Of a DNA stretch of 64,000 bases, positions 8,789 through 18,563 are shown piece after piece; position 1 is the stretch's first letter; each line of letters begins with the position of its first letter. The notes beneath the pieces were generated by a model. The model made no database searches. It was not told the origin of the DNA and saw only the letters and a list, made by a program, of their open reading frames with translations. This DNA is from Mycobacterium sp. 852002-51971_SCH5477799-a (GTDB taxonomy: Bacteria > Actinomycetota > Actinomycetes > Mycobacteriales > Mycobacteriaceae). The stretch spans positions 1 through 64,000 of the forward strand of contig NZ_LZIF01000035.1 in assembly GCF_001667145.1 (NCBI RefSeq), read 5' to 3'. The translations under genes and the position numbers were made by a program.

Positions 8789-10094
8789 CGCGGGGCCGTC
8801 CACGGTCCAGATGCGAGGGCGGGAGCCATTCGGTGTCACCCCCGGCGTTCTTGCGGGTGGTCCAGCCGCGGGGTCGCAGCAGGCGGTGCTGTGGCCCGCA
8901 GGCAAAAGTGACGTTGTTGACGTCAGTGCTGTGGCACGTGGACCAGTCGGTGACGTGGTGAACTTCGCAGTAGTAGCCGGGTGTGGTGCATCCGGGCGCC
9001 GAGCAGCCGCGGTCCTTGGCGTACAGGATGATTCGCTGTCCCGGTGAGGCCAGGCGTTTAGTGTGATACAGCGCCAGGGCTTTACCCTTATCGAAGATCG
9101 CCAAGTAGTGATGCGCGTGCCGGGCCAGGCGGATCACGTCGCTCATCGGCAGGATGGTGCCTCCACCGGTCAAGCCATGCCCGGCGGCGGACTCGAGCTC
9201 GCCGAGCGTCGTGGTTACGATAATCGAGGCCGGTAAGCCGTTGTACTGACCTAGCTTTCCGGAGGCGAGTAACCCCCTGAGCGCCGCGTTCGACGCGTCG
9301 TGGTTACGCTGGGCGCTGCTCCGGGAATCCTTTTCGATGGCTTCCTCACTGGGTGCACTGTCCACGCACGGGGTGTCGTCCAGGGGATTGCACATTCCCG
9401 GAGCGGCAAATTTCGCCGAGACGGCTTCGAAAGTGGCACGCGCCTCAGGAGTAAGCCAGCCGCGCAGCTGCAACATGCCGTCGGCTTGCTGATTACCCAG
9501 GATCAGGCCGCGCTGCCGGGCGCGGTCCTCGTCGCTGAAGTTGCCGTCGGGGTTGAGGCAGTCGGCCAAGATGGTGGCCAGCTTGTCACGCTGTTCGGGC
9601 CGATACTGGGTGCCTTCGGTGGCGAGTTTGGCCTCCGCCTGCTCGCGGGTGGCAGCATCTATCCAGCCGGGCAACTGGTGGTGGAACTTGCGAATGACTG
9701 CGACTTGACCGGGCCCGAGCGTGCCGTCTCGTTGCGCGGCCGCGGTGGCGGCCAACATCGGCGCCAGCGCTTCGCCGGTCAGTCCCCCTCGCGGACCCAA
9801 GTCGGCGGCTTCTCGGACGCGGCGGGATGCCTCGGCGCGGCTGATCAGTGTCGCCTCTGCAATCGCATGCGGCAGCGTGCCGCTCAACTCTTGTGCGGTG
9901 GCCTCACGGGCGAGAGAGTTGATCAGCGGATGCTCCACCGCCGGCATGCGTCGGCGCAGCTTCTCGCAGCGTTCTAACATTGCCAGCCGTTCTCGATTGG
10001 TCAGAGCATCGAACGACAATGCGCAGGCACGATCTAAGTCACTTTCGAGCGCGTCGAATACCTCGACGATCTCTGCACGACTGGTCGAACCCAT
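8610..10094 (-). CDS. 13E12-repeat family HNH endonuclease-like protein (DUF222)
   Basis: A 494-residue member of the mycobacterial 13E12 family. The DUF222 region fills the N-terminal two thirds. The C-terminal HNH module is visible as [20 protein letters not shown] followed by a conserved N and a final CGPQH. The two Cys pairs and His residues form the zinc/HNH site. The start MGSTSRAE (complement of 10092-10094) fits the family better than longer versions. After the usual end of such proteins (FHHPEKLL) the frame continues into an Arg/Pro/Ala-rich tail that is antisense to the end of the phosphotransferase gene. That tail is probably accidental. In M. tuberculosis this family includes integration sites for the phiRv1 prophage, but no prophage is seen here. 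Confidence 0.88.
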   Translation of the reverse strand: MGSTSRAEIVEVFDALESDLDRACALSFDALTNRERLAMLERCEKLRRRMPAVEHPLINSLAREATAQELSGTLPHAIAEATLISRAEASRRVREAADLGPRGGLTGEALAPMLAATAAAQRDGTLGPGQVAVIRKFHHQLPGWIDAATREQAEAKLATEGTQYRPEQRDKLATILADCLNPDGNFSDEDRARQRGLILGNQQADGMLQLRGWLTPEARATFEAVSAKFAAPGMCNPLDDTPCVDSAPSEEAIEKDSRSSAQRNHDASNAALRGLLASGKLGQYNGLPASIIVTTTLGELESAAGHGLTGGGTILPMSDVIRLARHAHHYLAIFDKGKALALYHTKRLASPGQRIILYAKDRGCSAPGCTTPGYYCEVHHVTDWSTCHSTDVNNVTFACGPQHRLLRPRGWTTRKNAGGDTEWLPPSHLDRGRPRVNVFHHPEKLLQDRDDDAPQATRPPRPTPRQAGRPAGFAARAAAGSTASAGGRARAHLP

Positions 10095-10219
10095 GCCTTC
10101 AGATTTTACGAAGGCGTACCGACAAAAAACGACGCGATATGACTGTTGAAACTGCAGTGGCGCAAGGGAATTCAAAGCACACGTATTCACGAAACGGCAG
10201 TATCGCTAGCTTAGCCGCG

Positions 10220-11338
10220 CTATCCCCAAGACGGGCTGGTGGTGAGTACCTCGACGCCATGGTCGGTGATGTGCACGGTGTCTCGACGAAACACCGCGCC
10301 GACGCCCTGCTGCCACACATACCCGGTGATCGCCAACACCATTCCGGCCTCGAGTCGTTCGTGTTCGCCCGCGGCCGAGAGCGTTTCGGACACCACGGGC
10401 GGGTCGAACCCCAACCCCAGTCCGTGCGCGACCGGCATCGGCGGGATCGGTTCACCCGACGCGTCGTATGCGGCAAGTAGATCGCGAGTGTCCACGCCGG
10501 CGCGACACGCGGCAAGCATGTTGTCGTACAAGCCATCCGAGCGCTCGAAGAGCGCGCGGGCCTGCCCGGCGGTGGTATCGCCGGCCGGCCAGGATCGGCC
10601 GACTTCGGCGACATAGCCATTCGCCAGCGCACCGGCGGCGAAGGCAACGAGGTCGTCCGGTCCGACTTGGTGCGCGGCAGCGCGCCGCCACGGCTGTTCT
10701 CGCGACGTCACCCACGCGGCGTCCTGGGTAGCCGGCGTGCTTACCCCGCCCGCGGCCATCGCCTCCATCATCACCCCGGCGAGCGTCCGCTCCGAAACTC
10801 CCGGCGACAATGCGCCCAGCGCTGTCGCCAGTCCGTGCTCGGCGACACGCAACGCCTGGTCCATCGCCGCGATTTCACCGGGCGTCTTGATGCGCCGCGC
10901 GGCACGCATCGCGGGCTCGGCGTCGACGAGCTCGGCATTGGGAAACGCCTGGGGCAGCAGCGCCGCGAAAGTCGGTGTGATCGCATCGGTTCCGACCCGT
11001 CGCGCCGCCTCGGCGCCGTCGACTTTTTTCAGGACGTCGATGAGCGTCATCGGGTTCCAGGCCAGCCCGTACAGGTGATCGTGGCCGATCTCCTCCGGAA
11101 CGCCTTCGTCGTCGGTGCTGTTCAGGTAGATGTCTCCGGTGGCGCGCACCAGCACACACATCGGCCCGAAGGGCCGGGTGCCGGCGATCCACAGCTGCGG
11201 GGCGCCGGTGACGTACCGGATGTTGGCCTGCCGGCCGAGGACCAGGATGTCCAGCTGGTGTTCGGCCATCTGTGCCAGCGCCCGTTCGCGACGGCCCGAA
11301 CGCAACGCGGGCGCGTCGGGCAGAACTTCAGTCGCCAT
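10220..11338 (-). CDS. M24-family pita-bread fold protein with degenerate metal site
   Basis: A 372-residue protein with a creatinase/prolidase N domain and an M24 C domain. The catalytic domain aligns well with its neighbour at 11328-12563, but the metal ligands are changed. The first Asp region reads AFAAGALANGYVAEVGRSW, so the two aspartates become Ala and Glu. The His region (VAHGLGLGF) is kept. The first glutamate region reads MVLAITGYV and the last FRRDTVHI. It is therefore unlikely to be a dinuclear metallopeptidase. Creatinase has the same fold without metal, so a metal-independent hydrolase or a non-catalytic partner are both possible. It overlaps the preceding gene by 11 bases. Confidence 0.85.
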   Translation of the reverse strand: MATEVLPDAPALRSGRRERALAQMAEHQLDILVLGRQANIRYVTGAPQLWIAGTRPFGPMCVLVRATGDIYLNSTDDEGVPEEIGHDHLYGLAWNPMTLIDVLKKVDGAEAARRVGTDAITPTFAALLPQAFPNAELVDAEPAMRAARRIKTPGEIAAMDQALRVAEHGLATALGALSPGVSERTLAGVMMEAMAAGGVSTPATQDAAWVTSREQPWRRAAAHQVGPDDLVAFAAGALANGYVAEVGRSWPAGDTTAGQARALFERSDGLYDNMLAACRAGVDTRDLLAAYDASGEPIPPMPVAHGLGLGFDPPVVSETLSAAGEHERLEAGMVLAITGYVWQQGVGAVFRRDTVHITDHGVEVLTTSPSWG

Positions 11339-12563
11339 AAGGGGTATAGGGGTAGTCGGTGATCGGCGCGTAGCCGTCCTCGGTGATCACCACGATCTCC
11401 TCACTGCGATAGCCTCCGGTGCCGTCCTCCCACACCACGGGTTCCAGCACCAGAACCATGCCTGGCGGAAAGACGAAGTTGTCATCGAACTCCTCGCCGA
11501 GATCCGTTCCGATCATCGGAGCTTCGGCGGGATAGGTGCCGATGCCGTGGCCCAGGTAGAAGTGCGGCAACCACGGTTTGCGGCCGCCGTTGGCCGCTAT
11601 CGCCGCGCGCGCCAAATCGCCTGACGTCACGCCGGCTCTTGTGACCGCGAGCACGGCATCCAAAATCGTGCGCCACTGCCGGAATTGGTCTCGCTGTCTC
11701 GGCGTGGGCGATTCGCCGACGATCCAGGTGCGCCCGAAGTCCGAGCAATAGCCGTGATAGGTGATGCTGATATCGGTCCATAACACGTCGCCGGCGGCCA
11801 GTTCCCGATCGGTCGGGAGCAACGGCAGCGCGAGATCACCGTGCGTCGTCCACACCCCGGCCTCCCGGGAAGTCGGCATCACCTGCCAGATGGCCTCCAG
11901 CATGTTCGTGGTGGCGCCAAGCTCGAACGCGTGACGGACGAAGGTGGCCGAAAGATCGATCTGTCGCACGCCGGGCCTCAGCGCCTTCTGCACATCGACG
12001 ATCGCCTCTTCGGTGATGCGGGCCGCCCTGCGCAGACAGGATAACTCGTCGCGGGTCTTCACCAATTGGGCGGCGCCGAGCACGATCGCCGCATCCGTCG
12101 GGGGCCCCGCGGGGAACAGCGTGGTGGCTGCCCGCCGCATGGCACCGGTGAGTTCATCGACGGCAATGTGTGCCCCGGGCCGGACGATACCGGCCAGGGC
12201 CCGCGCGAAATCCCGGACACCATAGTCGGATTCGAGATAGGCGGGGCCGTGCAAATGATCGTCTGGCACGGGATAATCCGCGGACGCCCCGCTCCGAAAC
12301 GGCATGAACAGGTGCGGATGCACATCCTCGGCGAGCACCACGGCAACCGGGCGCTCCACGTGCGACAGCCCCGCGTCCAGCAGCGGCCAGCTGGCACCCG
12401 TCGCATATCCGACGTAGCCGTTCATCAGCAAAATCAGCGCGTCGACGCCGTATTCGGCCATCGCGGACCGAAGCCGCGCTCCGGTCTCGATGTGCATACG
12501 GGCCCAGTCCGGCTCATCGGGGATGTCGAGCACCGACGCGTGGGAACTCAGTGAGTTCGTCAT
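11328..12563 (-). CDS. M24-family metallopeptidase (Xaa-Pro dipeptidase-like)
   Basis: A 411-residue aminopeptidase P/prolidase-type enzyme. All five metal ligands are visible: two Asp in WTDISITYHGYCSDFGRTW, the His in GHGIGTY, Glu in VLVLEPVVW and Glu in YRSEEIVVI. The ATG (complement of 12561-12563) overlaps the amidohydrolase stop. The N-terminal creatinase-like domain covers about residues 20-170. It probably cleaves an amide or imide bond next to proline or a proline-like ring. The operon context suggests a small-molecule substrate rather than general peptides. Confidence 0.9.
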   Translation of the reverse strand: MTNSLSSHASVLDIPDEPDWARMHIETGARLRSAMAEYGVDALILLMNGYVGYATGASWPLLDAGLSHVERPVAVVLAEDVHPHLFMPFRSGASADYPVPDDHLHGPAYLESDYGVRDFARALAGIVRPGAHIAVDELTGAMRRAATTLFPAGPPTDAAIVLGAAQLVKTRDELSCLRRAARITEEAIVDVQKALRPGVRQIDLSATFVRHAFELGATTNMLEAIWQVMPTSREAGVWTTHGDLALPLLPTDRELAAGDVLWTDISITYHGYCSDFGRTWIVGESPTPRQRDQFRQWRTILDAVLAVTRAGVTSGDLARAAIAANGGRKPWLPHFYLGHGIGTYPAEAPMIGTDLGEEFDDNFVFPPGMVLVLEPVVWEDGTGGYRSEEIVVITEDGYAPITDYPYTPYGD

Positions 12564-13735
12564 GTGTTGATTCCCAGGAACTCTTTGATGTTGCCGCCGA
12601 CAACTCGAACGGCATCCTCGGGGCCCACGGCGTCGACCACCGCGGCCAGCGACCTCTCCGAATAGCCGAAAGTGCTTTCGTTGTGCGGGTAATCGGATGA
12701 CCACATCACCTTGTCTATTCCGATCGCGTCGATCTGGCGCAGGCCCAGGGGATCGACCATGAACGACGCGCACATGTGCGTGTCCCAGTAGTCGCGGACG
12801 CCACGCTCGGGTTGGTGTGCCAGCATGTGCCGATAGGAGGCCAGCACGTGCTCGGCGTCTTGCAGCGCGGTTGGCACCCAGGCGATTCCGCCTTCGAACC
12901 AGCCGATCCGCAGCCGCGGGTGCCGGTCCAGGATGCCGCCGAAGATGTACTTGGAAAACATCTCCCGGAACGAGTCGATGTTGACCATCATGGCGACCGC
13001 GACACTGTTGACCTCGCTCGGACATTTGGGCTGACTCTCGCCGATGTGGTGGGTCACGGGCAACCCGGCTGCTTCTATCTCGTCCCACACCGCATCCATC
13101 ACTGTGCTCGAATAGTCGATGGGCTGACCGTGGCGGTCGTTGCCCGGGCTGATCGGCATCAGAAACGTCGTGAGTCCCAGCGCTTTCAGCTCCGTCAGCG
13201 TGCGTCGGGCGCCGGCTGCATCCCACCAGTTGATCAACCCGACCCCGTAACAGTGGCCGCCCGAGCGTTCCTGAACCTCGGCGATGTGCTCGTTGTAGAC
13301 GCGAAAGATCCGCTCGCGAATATCGTGGTCGGGGTGGTGGAACAGCGCGAGCACCGCGTTGGGGAAGGCCAGTTCCTTGTCGACACCGTCCTCGGCGAGC
13401 TCACGAACCCGGGCCTCGACGCTGTTGGTGGCCGCACCGGCCAGGTCGTCGTATTGCATGAGCACAGCGCTGAAGTCGCCGACCACCATTGATTGTCCGG
13501 GCGGCCCCAGCAGGTATGCGCCGTCCTCATACCAGATCCGGGGCGCTTGATCCCTCAGCTCTGCGGGGAAGCCTTCGTAGAAGATGTCGTCGGCCACGGA
13601 GATGTGGTTGTCGGCGGAGAACACCTCGGTGCCGGCCGGAAGGCCGGTGCTGAAATCCGCCGCGTGACCGCGGCGGTCCTTGGGCGCACCGATGACGCCG
13701 TCGGGGTAGAGGGTTTGGCCTGGGCTGGACATCAT
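12560..13735 (-). CDS. Amidohydrolase family 2 (ACMSD-like) metal-dependent hydrolase
   Basis: A 391-residue TIM-barrel hydrolase or decarboxylase. The first strand carries SADNHIS where this family often has DxHxH or DNHxx. Later metal and active-site positions are [18 protein letters not shown] and [11 protein letters not shown]. This pattern is typical of the large actinobacterial amidohydrolase-2 group, many of which are annotated only generically. It starts inside the stop codon of the SDR upstream and its own stop overlaps the M24 peptidase start. It may open or decarboxylate the product of the P450 and SDR. Confidence 0.88.
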   Translation of the reverse strand: MMSSPGQTLYPDGVIGAPKDRRGHAADFSTGLPAGTEVFSADNHISVADDIFYEGFPAELRDQAPRIWYEDGAYLLGPPGQSMVVGDFSAVLMQYDDLAGAATNSVEARVRELAEDGVDKELAFPNAVLALFHHPDHDIRERIFRVYNEHIAEVQERSGGHCYGVGLINWWDAAGARRTLTELKALGLTTFLMPISPGNDRHGQPIDYSSTVMDAVWDEIEAAGLPVTHHIGESQPKCPSEVNSVAVAMMVNIDSFREMFSKYIFGGILDRHPRLRIGWFEGGIAWVPTALQDAEHVLASYRHMLAHQPERGVRDYWDTHMCASFMVDPLGLRQIDAIGIDKVMWSSDYPHNESTFGYSERSLAAVVDAVGPEDAVRVVGGNIKEFLGINT

Positions 13736-14691
13736 CGTCCCTTCGTCTCGGGATAGCCGACACCGGTGAGTTGTTCGGAGAGTTGCCACAGCTGTCGCAT
13801 GTCGGATTCGCTGCGGGCCAGCCCCGGCACACCTGCGAAAGTGACTCCACCCCTGACCGTTTCGTAGAAACCGCGAGGTCCGTAGTATTTCGCGCCGTGC
13901 GCCTCGGGGGATACCGCGGCGTAGAGGGTCGGCTTGATTCCCTCGTCGATGTCGAGCCACATGAATGGCAGCAGCCGCCAGGTCAGCCGCGTGATCCGGG
14001 CCTGCAACGTCGGTTTGGTGCGGCCGTACGAGGCGCCGCTGAGCAGGTTTGTTTTGGAAAGGCCGGGGTGCGCGGCGTTGGACATCACGCCCCACCCGCC
14101 CAGGCGGCTGCGTCGGTCCAGTTCGACGGCGAACATCAACTGCGCCAATTTGGCGACGCCGTATGCGTGCATCGGCTTATATCCGCGTTGCGCGTTGACG
14201 TCGCCGAAGTTGAGGTCGGGCTGGGTCGCGGCGATGCTGCTGACGGTCACGACACGCGCGGAATGCGCCGCCCGCAACAGACCCAGCAGTCGGCCGGTCA
14301 ACGCGAAATGCCCCAGATGGTTTGTCCCAAACTGCAATTCGAAGCCATCGTTCGTCTCTTGCCGTTGCGGGGGCGTCATGACGCCCGCGTTGTTGATCAG
14401 GATGTCGATCGGGCGTCCTTCTGCGCTCAATTCCTCGGCCATGGCGGCCACGCTGGACAGCGAGGACAGGTCGAGTTGCCTGATGCTGAGCTTGGCCTGG
14501 GGTGTGTCGCGACGGATGTCGGCGATCGCCCGTTCGCCCTTGGTCGGGTCGCGAACCGCCATCACCACATCGGCACCCGCGCCCGATAGCCGCTTCGCCA
14601 GGCCGAACCCCAGACCGCTGTTGGCCCCGGTCACTACGGCCAATCTGCCACGCAGATCTGGAACGTCCAGCGACAGTTGGGGCTTCACCAT
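13732..14691 (-). CDS. SDR oxidoreductase, retinol dehydrogenase-like
   Basis: A 319-residue extended-length classical SDR. It has [10 protein letters not shown] near residues 20-29, [10 protein letters not shown] near 97-106 and the catalytic YGVAK near 178. The NHLGHFALT motif and C-terminal extension are typical of the WWOX/retinol-dehydrogenase-like group. Its start lies seven bases inside the end of the P450 gene, and its stop overlaps the amidohydrolase start. It probably oxidises the P450 product. Confidence 0.92.
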   Translation of the reverse strand: MVKPQLSLDVPDLRGRLAVVTGANSGLGFGLAKRLSGAGADVVMAVRDPTKGERAIADIRRDTPQAKLSIRQLDLSSLSSVAAMAEELSAEGRPIDILINNAGVMTPPQRQETNDGFELQFGTNHLGHFALTGRLLGLLRAAHSARVVTVSSIAATQPDLNFGDVNAQRGYKPMHAYGVAKLAQLMFAVELDRRSRLGGWGVMSNAAHPGLSKTNLLSGASYGRTKPTLQARITRLTWRLLPFMWLDIDEGIKPTLYAAVSPEAHGAKYYGPRGFYETVRGGVTFAGVPGLARSESDMRQLWQLSEQLTGVGYPETKGR

Positions 14692-15908
14692 GTCACGGGC
14701 AGCTCGTAGAGGCCGTAGGCCAGCGCGTCATGTTTGAACGGAAGGTCATCCAGGGGCACGGCAAGCTGTAGCGTCGGAACGCGTTGCAGCAGGGTGGGCA
14801 AGACTATTTGCAATTCCATGCGGGCCAGCTGCTGACCCACACACTGGTGGCGGCCGTATCCGAATCCGACGTGCGGCCCGTCGTCGCGGAGTAGGTCCAA
14901 CCGGCCCGGGTTGGGGAACTGGCGGTCATCCCAGTTGGCCGGGGCGACGTCTAAGATGATGCCGTCGCCAGCGCGGATCGTTTCGCCACCAATCTCGATG
15001 TCCTCGACGGCGATTCGGCGCTGACCGGTCTGGATGATGCTCAGGTAGCGCATCAGCTCTTCGACCGCGGTGGCGACGACCTTCGGATCATCGGTGGCGC
15101 GCAGCAGTTCGCGCTGATCGCGATGGTCGAGCAGCGCCGCGATACTCAGGCTGATCATGTTCGCGGTGGTCTCGTGGCCCGCGATCAGCACGCCGGTGGC
15201 CAATTGCGCGGCCTCTCGCACGCTGATCTCTTCGGCGTTGACCCGCTCGGCCAGGTCGGACACCAAATCCTCTGAAGGGTTTTGCATCTTCGTCCGAACC
15301 AGATTGGCCAGATACTTCGCCAGCGAGGCGGCGCCCTGGGCGGTGTCCTCCTCGGTCGCGTAGCGACCCATGCCCCGCTGGGCTTGTGTCTGAAAGAATT
15401 CCGCGTCCTCGTAGGGAACGCCCAGCAGCTCGCTGATCACCAGGGAGGGGACCGGCAACGACAGGGTGCCGACGATGTCACCCGGCTTCGGGCCCGCCAG
15501 CAGTGCGTCGATGTGGTCGTCGGTGATCTGCTGCACCGCGGGCCGCAACGCTTCAACCCGCTTGAATGTGAACGGTTTCGACAACATCCGGCGGAACCGA
15601 GTGTGCTCTTCGGCGTCGGAGGTGAACACCGAGCGCGGCCGCTTGTGCACCGTCGCGAGCATGCCTTCATTCCAGTGCGGATAGCCGGGCAACCGGTCAT
15701 CGACGCTGGTGCGGGAATCGGTGAACAGCGCGCGGATCGCCTCGTAGCCGTGGATGAGCCATGGGGTGCTGTCGTCCCAGATCCGGACCCTGCTCAGCTG
15801 CTTGTCTGCGTTGAGCTCCAACACCTTCGGAGGCGGGGCGAACGGGCAGCCAGGCGCCCGTGTCATGGGAAACTCCGGGATGTCGGTGGCGGTGGATCCT
15901 TCGGTCAT
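14685..15908 (-). CDS. Cytochrome P450, CYP105-like
   Basis: A 407-residue soluble P450. The haem loop [17 protein letters not shown] carries the axial Cys. The I-helix AGHETT and K-helix EELMRY are present. Overall sequence ([10 protein letters not shown] start, [16 protein letters not shown]) looks most like the CYP105 family of actinobacterial xenobiotic and secondary-metabolite oxidases, but this is by eye. Its start overlaps the end of the TetR gene by four bases. It is the first enzyme of the leftward operon and probably starts the pathway by hydroxylation. Confidence 0.93.
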   Translation of the reverse strand: MTEGSTATDIPEFPMTRAPGCPFAPPPKVLELNADKQLSRVRIWDDSTPWLIHGYEAIRALFTDSRTSVDDRLPGYPHWNEGMLATVHKRPRSVFTSDAEEHTRFRRMLSKPFTFKRVEALRPAVQQITDDHIDALLAGPKPGDIVGTLSLPVPSLVISELLGVPYEDAEFFQTQAQRGMGRYATEEDTAQGAASLAKYLANLVRTKMQNPSEDLVSDLAERVNAEEISVREAAQLATGVLIAGHETTANMISLSIAALLDHRDQRELLRATDDPKVVATAVEELMRYLSIIQTGQRRIAVEDIEIGGETIRAGDGIILDVAPANWDDRQFPNPGRLDLLRDDGPHVGFGYGRHQCVGQQLARMELQIVLPTLLQRVPTLQLAVPLDDLPFKHDALAYGLYELPVTW

Positions 15909-16612
15909 CGTGCTCCTCGGTTGTTGCCCTGCGCGGTTGTCTGTTCCGGTTGCTCAGCGGCCGGGCCCACGTGGACCGGCGCGCGCCACAGGCCGACGAT
16001 CGCGTCGATCAGCCCTTCGCCGGCCACCGGCCACGCCGACCGCGACCGCGGTCCGTGCTCTGCCAGTGCGCCTTCATGTTCCGCGCAGGTGTGCATGAGC
16101 AGGTTGCGCACCATCACCATCCGTTCGGCGCGCACTCGCTTGGGCAGCTCCGGCAGGCAGCGGTTGATGCCGTCGAGCGTCTGCACCAGCAGCGGCGACG
16201 CGAGTGCGTCTTTGGTGACCACATCACGGTAGGTCGGATCGGCCATGGCCTGCGCGGCGAACCGCGCGTACCAGGTCGGTGTGCCCAGTGCGGACAGATG
16301 ATCGGTCAACGGGCGCACCAACGCGCCGACCCAGTCCCGTAGTTCGGTCGAATCGTCGATGGCGGAGAGCATCTGGGCACGTAGCTTCTCGATCGGCTCG
16401 CGATGTTTGCTTTCGATCGCGCGGAGCAGGTCGACCCTGGTGCCGAAGTGGTAACACGCCGCGGCGTTGTTGCCCTGGCCCGCGGCTTCGCTGATCTGCC
16501 GGTTGGACACGGCGTACATTCCGCGTTCGGCGAAAAGCACTTCGGCGGCCGACAAGATGGCCTCTCGGGTGCCCGTCGACCGGTCGGAACGAGCAACCCG
16601 CTCGGCAGTCAT
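15905..16612 (-). CDS. TetR-family transcriptional regulator heading the P450/peptidase operon
   Basis: A 235-residue regulator. The DNA-binding domain (TREAILSAAEVLFAERG followed by SNRQISEAAGQG and CYHFGTRVDLLRAI) covers residues 10-60. The C-terminal domain has no assigned ligand. The start chosen is MTAERVARS (complement of 16610-16612); an upstream in-frame ATG at 16678 would add 22 residues and run through the candidate operator. It overlaps the P450 gene, so regulator and enzymes share one transcript, giving autoregulation of the whole operon. Confidence 0.88.
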   Translation of the reverse strand: MTAERVARSDRSTGTREAILSAAEVLFAERGMYAVSNRQISEAAGQGNNAAACYHFGTRVDLLRAIESKHREPIEKLRAQMLSAIDDSTELRDWVGALVRPLTDHLSALGTPTWYARFAAQAMADPTYRDVVTKDALASPLLVQTLDGINRCLPELPKRVRAERMVMVRNLLMHTCAEHEGALAEHGPRSRSAWPVAGEGLIDAIVGLWRAPVHVGPAAEQPEQTTAQGNNRGAR

Positions 16613-16639
16613 CGCCTCAGTGAACACCCCGAGCCGCGT

Positions 16640-16655
16640 TAAATCAAGCAATTTA
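16640..16655. promoter_or_regulatory. Possible TetR operator
   Basis: An AT-rich inverted repeat TAAAT, six bases, ATTTA lies 28 bp before the chosen TetR start in otherwise GC-rich DNA. It is placed where an autoregulatory operator would be expected. Symmetry is short, so confidence is limited. Confidence 0.4.
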
Positions 16656-16763
16656 TTTGTCTCGCGCCGACCGGACAAGAGTGGCCACCGCAGCGCCGGT
16701 TCGTCAACGGCAATTCATCGTGGTGAAGCCTTGATTCGATACCCCGGGAATACAGTCAATCCC

Positions 16764-17240
16764 ATGCATCCGCTGCAACGGTGGCTCCGCAACCCGACGG
16801 CCTACCGCTTGCTGATTCTGAACGGACACCAGGTCGTGGAGTGGCTCGAAGCCGTGCTTCGCTTCCTGACCAGCGGACGGCTCGGCGCGTTGGATCTTGC
16901 CGGCCTGCCGAACGTGCGGATCACCAGCTCGGGCTGCAAGACCGGTCTAGCCCGCAGCGCGACCGTGCAGTATGTCCCCGTCGACGAGGGCCTGCTATTG
17001 GTCGGATCGAACTGGGGTCGTGCGCGACACCCATCCTGGTCGGCGAACCTGAAAGCGGCACAACGGGTCACCGTGCGCCGTCACGGCCACCGGTTCGTGG
17101 CGACGGTGCAATTGCTCACGGGCACGGAGCGAGACGAAGCGTGGGACAAGGCGATGGCGGCCTGGCCAAATTATCGGCTCGCCCAAAAATGCGCGGGCCG
17201 GCGTCGGTTCCGGCTCTTTCTTCTCACGCCGACCGCGTGA
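16764..17240 (+). CDS. Deazaflavin (F420)-dependent nitroreductase family protein
   Basis: A 158-residue protein of the Ddn/split-barrel family. The recognisable core is VRITSSGCKTGLARSATVQY followed by LLLVGSNWGRARHPSWSANLKA, which matches the LVGSNxGxxxHPxWxxNL motif of this family that binds coenzyme F420. The ATG at 16764 gives the usual family length. It is divergent from the TetR operon, 151 bp away, so it may share the operator region. The physiological substrate is unknown. Confidence 0.88.
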   Translation: MHPLQRWLRNPTAYRLLILNGHQVVEWLEAVLRFLTSGRLGALDLAGLPNVRITSSGCKTGLARSATVQYVPVDEGLLLVGSNWGRARHPSWSANLKAAQRVTVRRHGHRFVATVQLLTGTERDEAWDKAMAAWPNYRLAQKCAGRRRFRLFLLTPTA

Positions 17241-17309
17241 TGGCCCGCCCGTTTAACCGCCGCGTTAGCCGCCCTGCACCCGTCGAAGGCTTTGCGGCGA
17301 ACGGAATCG

Positions 17310-17801
17310 TCAGCCGGCGTTGGTCTTCGTCAGGTGCGCAATCGCCGTGCCCCAGACCGATTGCGCGCCGGCGTCTCCCACACGGTAGATCTGGACCATC
17401 GACGAGATCGCCACCGCCAGAACCACAATCGCGACGAGTGTCCGCGTCGCGGCGCCGATCTTGCCGGATCGGCGTTCGATCACGCCCACGATGACCAGCA
17501 CGACCGCGGCAACCAGCAGCGCGGCGGAGAAATAGGACATCAGGCTGCCCCGCTCGGCGTGTTCCCGCAGGATCGGGCTGGGATTTTTCTTCAAGTCGTA
17601 GAGCCATCCGCCGGCGTTGATGGTGATCGGGGTCAACACCATGGTGACGGCGGCCAGGAGCAGCGTGAGCCACATCAGTTGCCCGCGCCGGGCCGCCGGC
17701 CACAGCCCGCAAACGATCTCGAGCAGCGCGGTCAATGGCACCAGCACCAATACGAAATGCAGCAGAAGGGCGTGAGCCGGCATACCGTTGATGACGTTCA
17801 T
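17310..17801 (-). CDS. DUF2231-like four-helix membrane protein
   Basis: A 163-residue integral membrane protein with four hydrophobic segments near residues 8-25, 37-56, 86-108 and 120-140. The start NGMPAHALLLHFVLVLVPL resembles DUF2231, where conserved histidines in helix 1 may bind a haem or metal. The ATG at 17801 begins this motif directly. The next gene upstream in the same direction is a lipoprotein 28 bp away, so they may be cotranscribed. Confidence 0.8.
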   Translation of the reverse strand: MNVINGMPAHALLLHFVLVLVPLTALLEIVCGLWPAARRGQLMWLTLLLAAVTMVLTPITINAGGWLYDLKKNPSPILREHAERGSLMSYFSAALLVAAVVLVIVGVIERRSGKIGAATRTLVAIVVLAVAISSMVQIYRVGDAGAQSVWGTAIAHLTKTNAG

Positions 17802-17829
17802 AGCGTCCCCCGATGGTGGTGGCGGACGC

Positions 17830-18447
17830 CTAGCCGCCGAGCCCCTTCTTGATGGCCGCATCTTGCTTTTGGCCGACGTCATTGACGAACTCCGGCGGGG
17901 CCAGCGTGTCCGGAGGACCGTCGAACTCCAGCGTGGCGAGCGCCTTGCCCTCGGTGAACAGCAGGAACACCACTCCCTTGCTGCGATCCGGGGTGTTGCC
18001 CATCAACATCGTTCCGCCACTTCCGATGGTCGACGGTTGCGTGGTGTCGACCTTGATCACGCCGCCCTGTTCGCCCTTCGCGGTGTTCAACGCATTCGTG
18101 GCCTCATCGGGGTCTTCGTAGACCTGGATGGTCACCTTGATCGCGTGGCTGCCGTCGTCGTCTTTGAAGGTGGTCGCGACGCCCGGTCGGCCGTTGGGAT
18201 TGCCCGTCGGGGGCGCAGCGGTGAAGGGGACCGGGGCGTTGATGTCACTTGCCTGGATGAGCAGCTTGGCGTACTCATTCGCCTGCGCCGATGACGCCGG
18301 CGCGGAGCCGGAGACCGAGGTTGCCGAGGTGGCAGAACCCGACTTCGATGGTGACGACTGCGGCTTGTTGCTGCCGCACCCGGACATCGACACCGCCAGT
18401 GCCGTCGTCGCTGCGACACCCGCGATCACGGTTCGTGACATCCTCAT
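17830..18447 (-). CDS. Conserved mycobacterial lipoprotein
   Basis: A 205-residue exported lipoprotein. The signal peptide (MRMSRTVIAGVAATTALAVS) ends in the lipobox MSGC. A Ser/Thr-rich linker runs to about residue 55. The folded part after that has no family I can name. GGAG precedes the chosen ATG at 18447. It probably sits in the periplasm, anchored to the membrane. Confidence 0.85.
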   Translation of the reverse strand: MRMSRTVIAGVAATTALAVSMSGCGSNKPQSSPSKSGSATSATSVSGSAPASSAQANEYAKLLIQASDINAPVPFTAAPPTGNPNGRPGVATTFKDDDGSHAIKVTIQVYEDPDEATNALNTAKGEQGGVIKVDTTQPSTIGSGGTMLMGNTPDRSKGVVFLLFTEGKALATLEFDGPPDTLAPPEFVNDVGQKQDAAIKKGLGG

Positions 18448-18563
18448 CGCATCGAGCTCCCTTCCAGGCCTTACTGGCGACAAAGTCCGGGCTGTCCTTT
18501 TCAGTCGCACAGTACAGGGCCGCGCGGCAGGGTATGCCGCGCAGCGCCTGAGGGAACTGCCGC

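Noticed and set aside
8610..10094. The 13E12 gene as evidence for an integrated phiRv1-type prophage
   Set aside because: No integrase, capsid or other phage gene is present in the neighbourhood.
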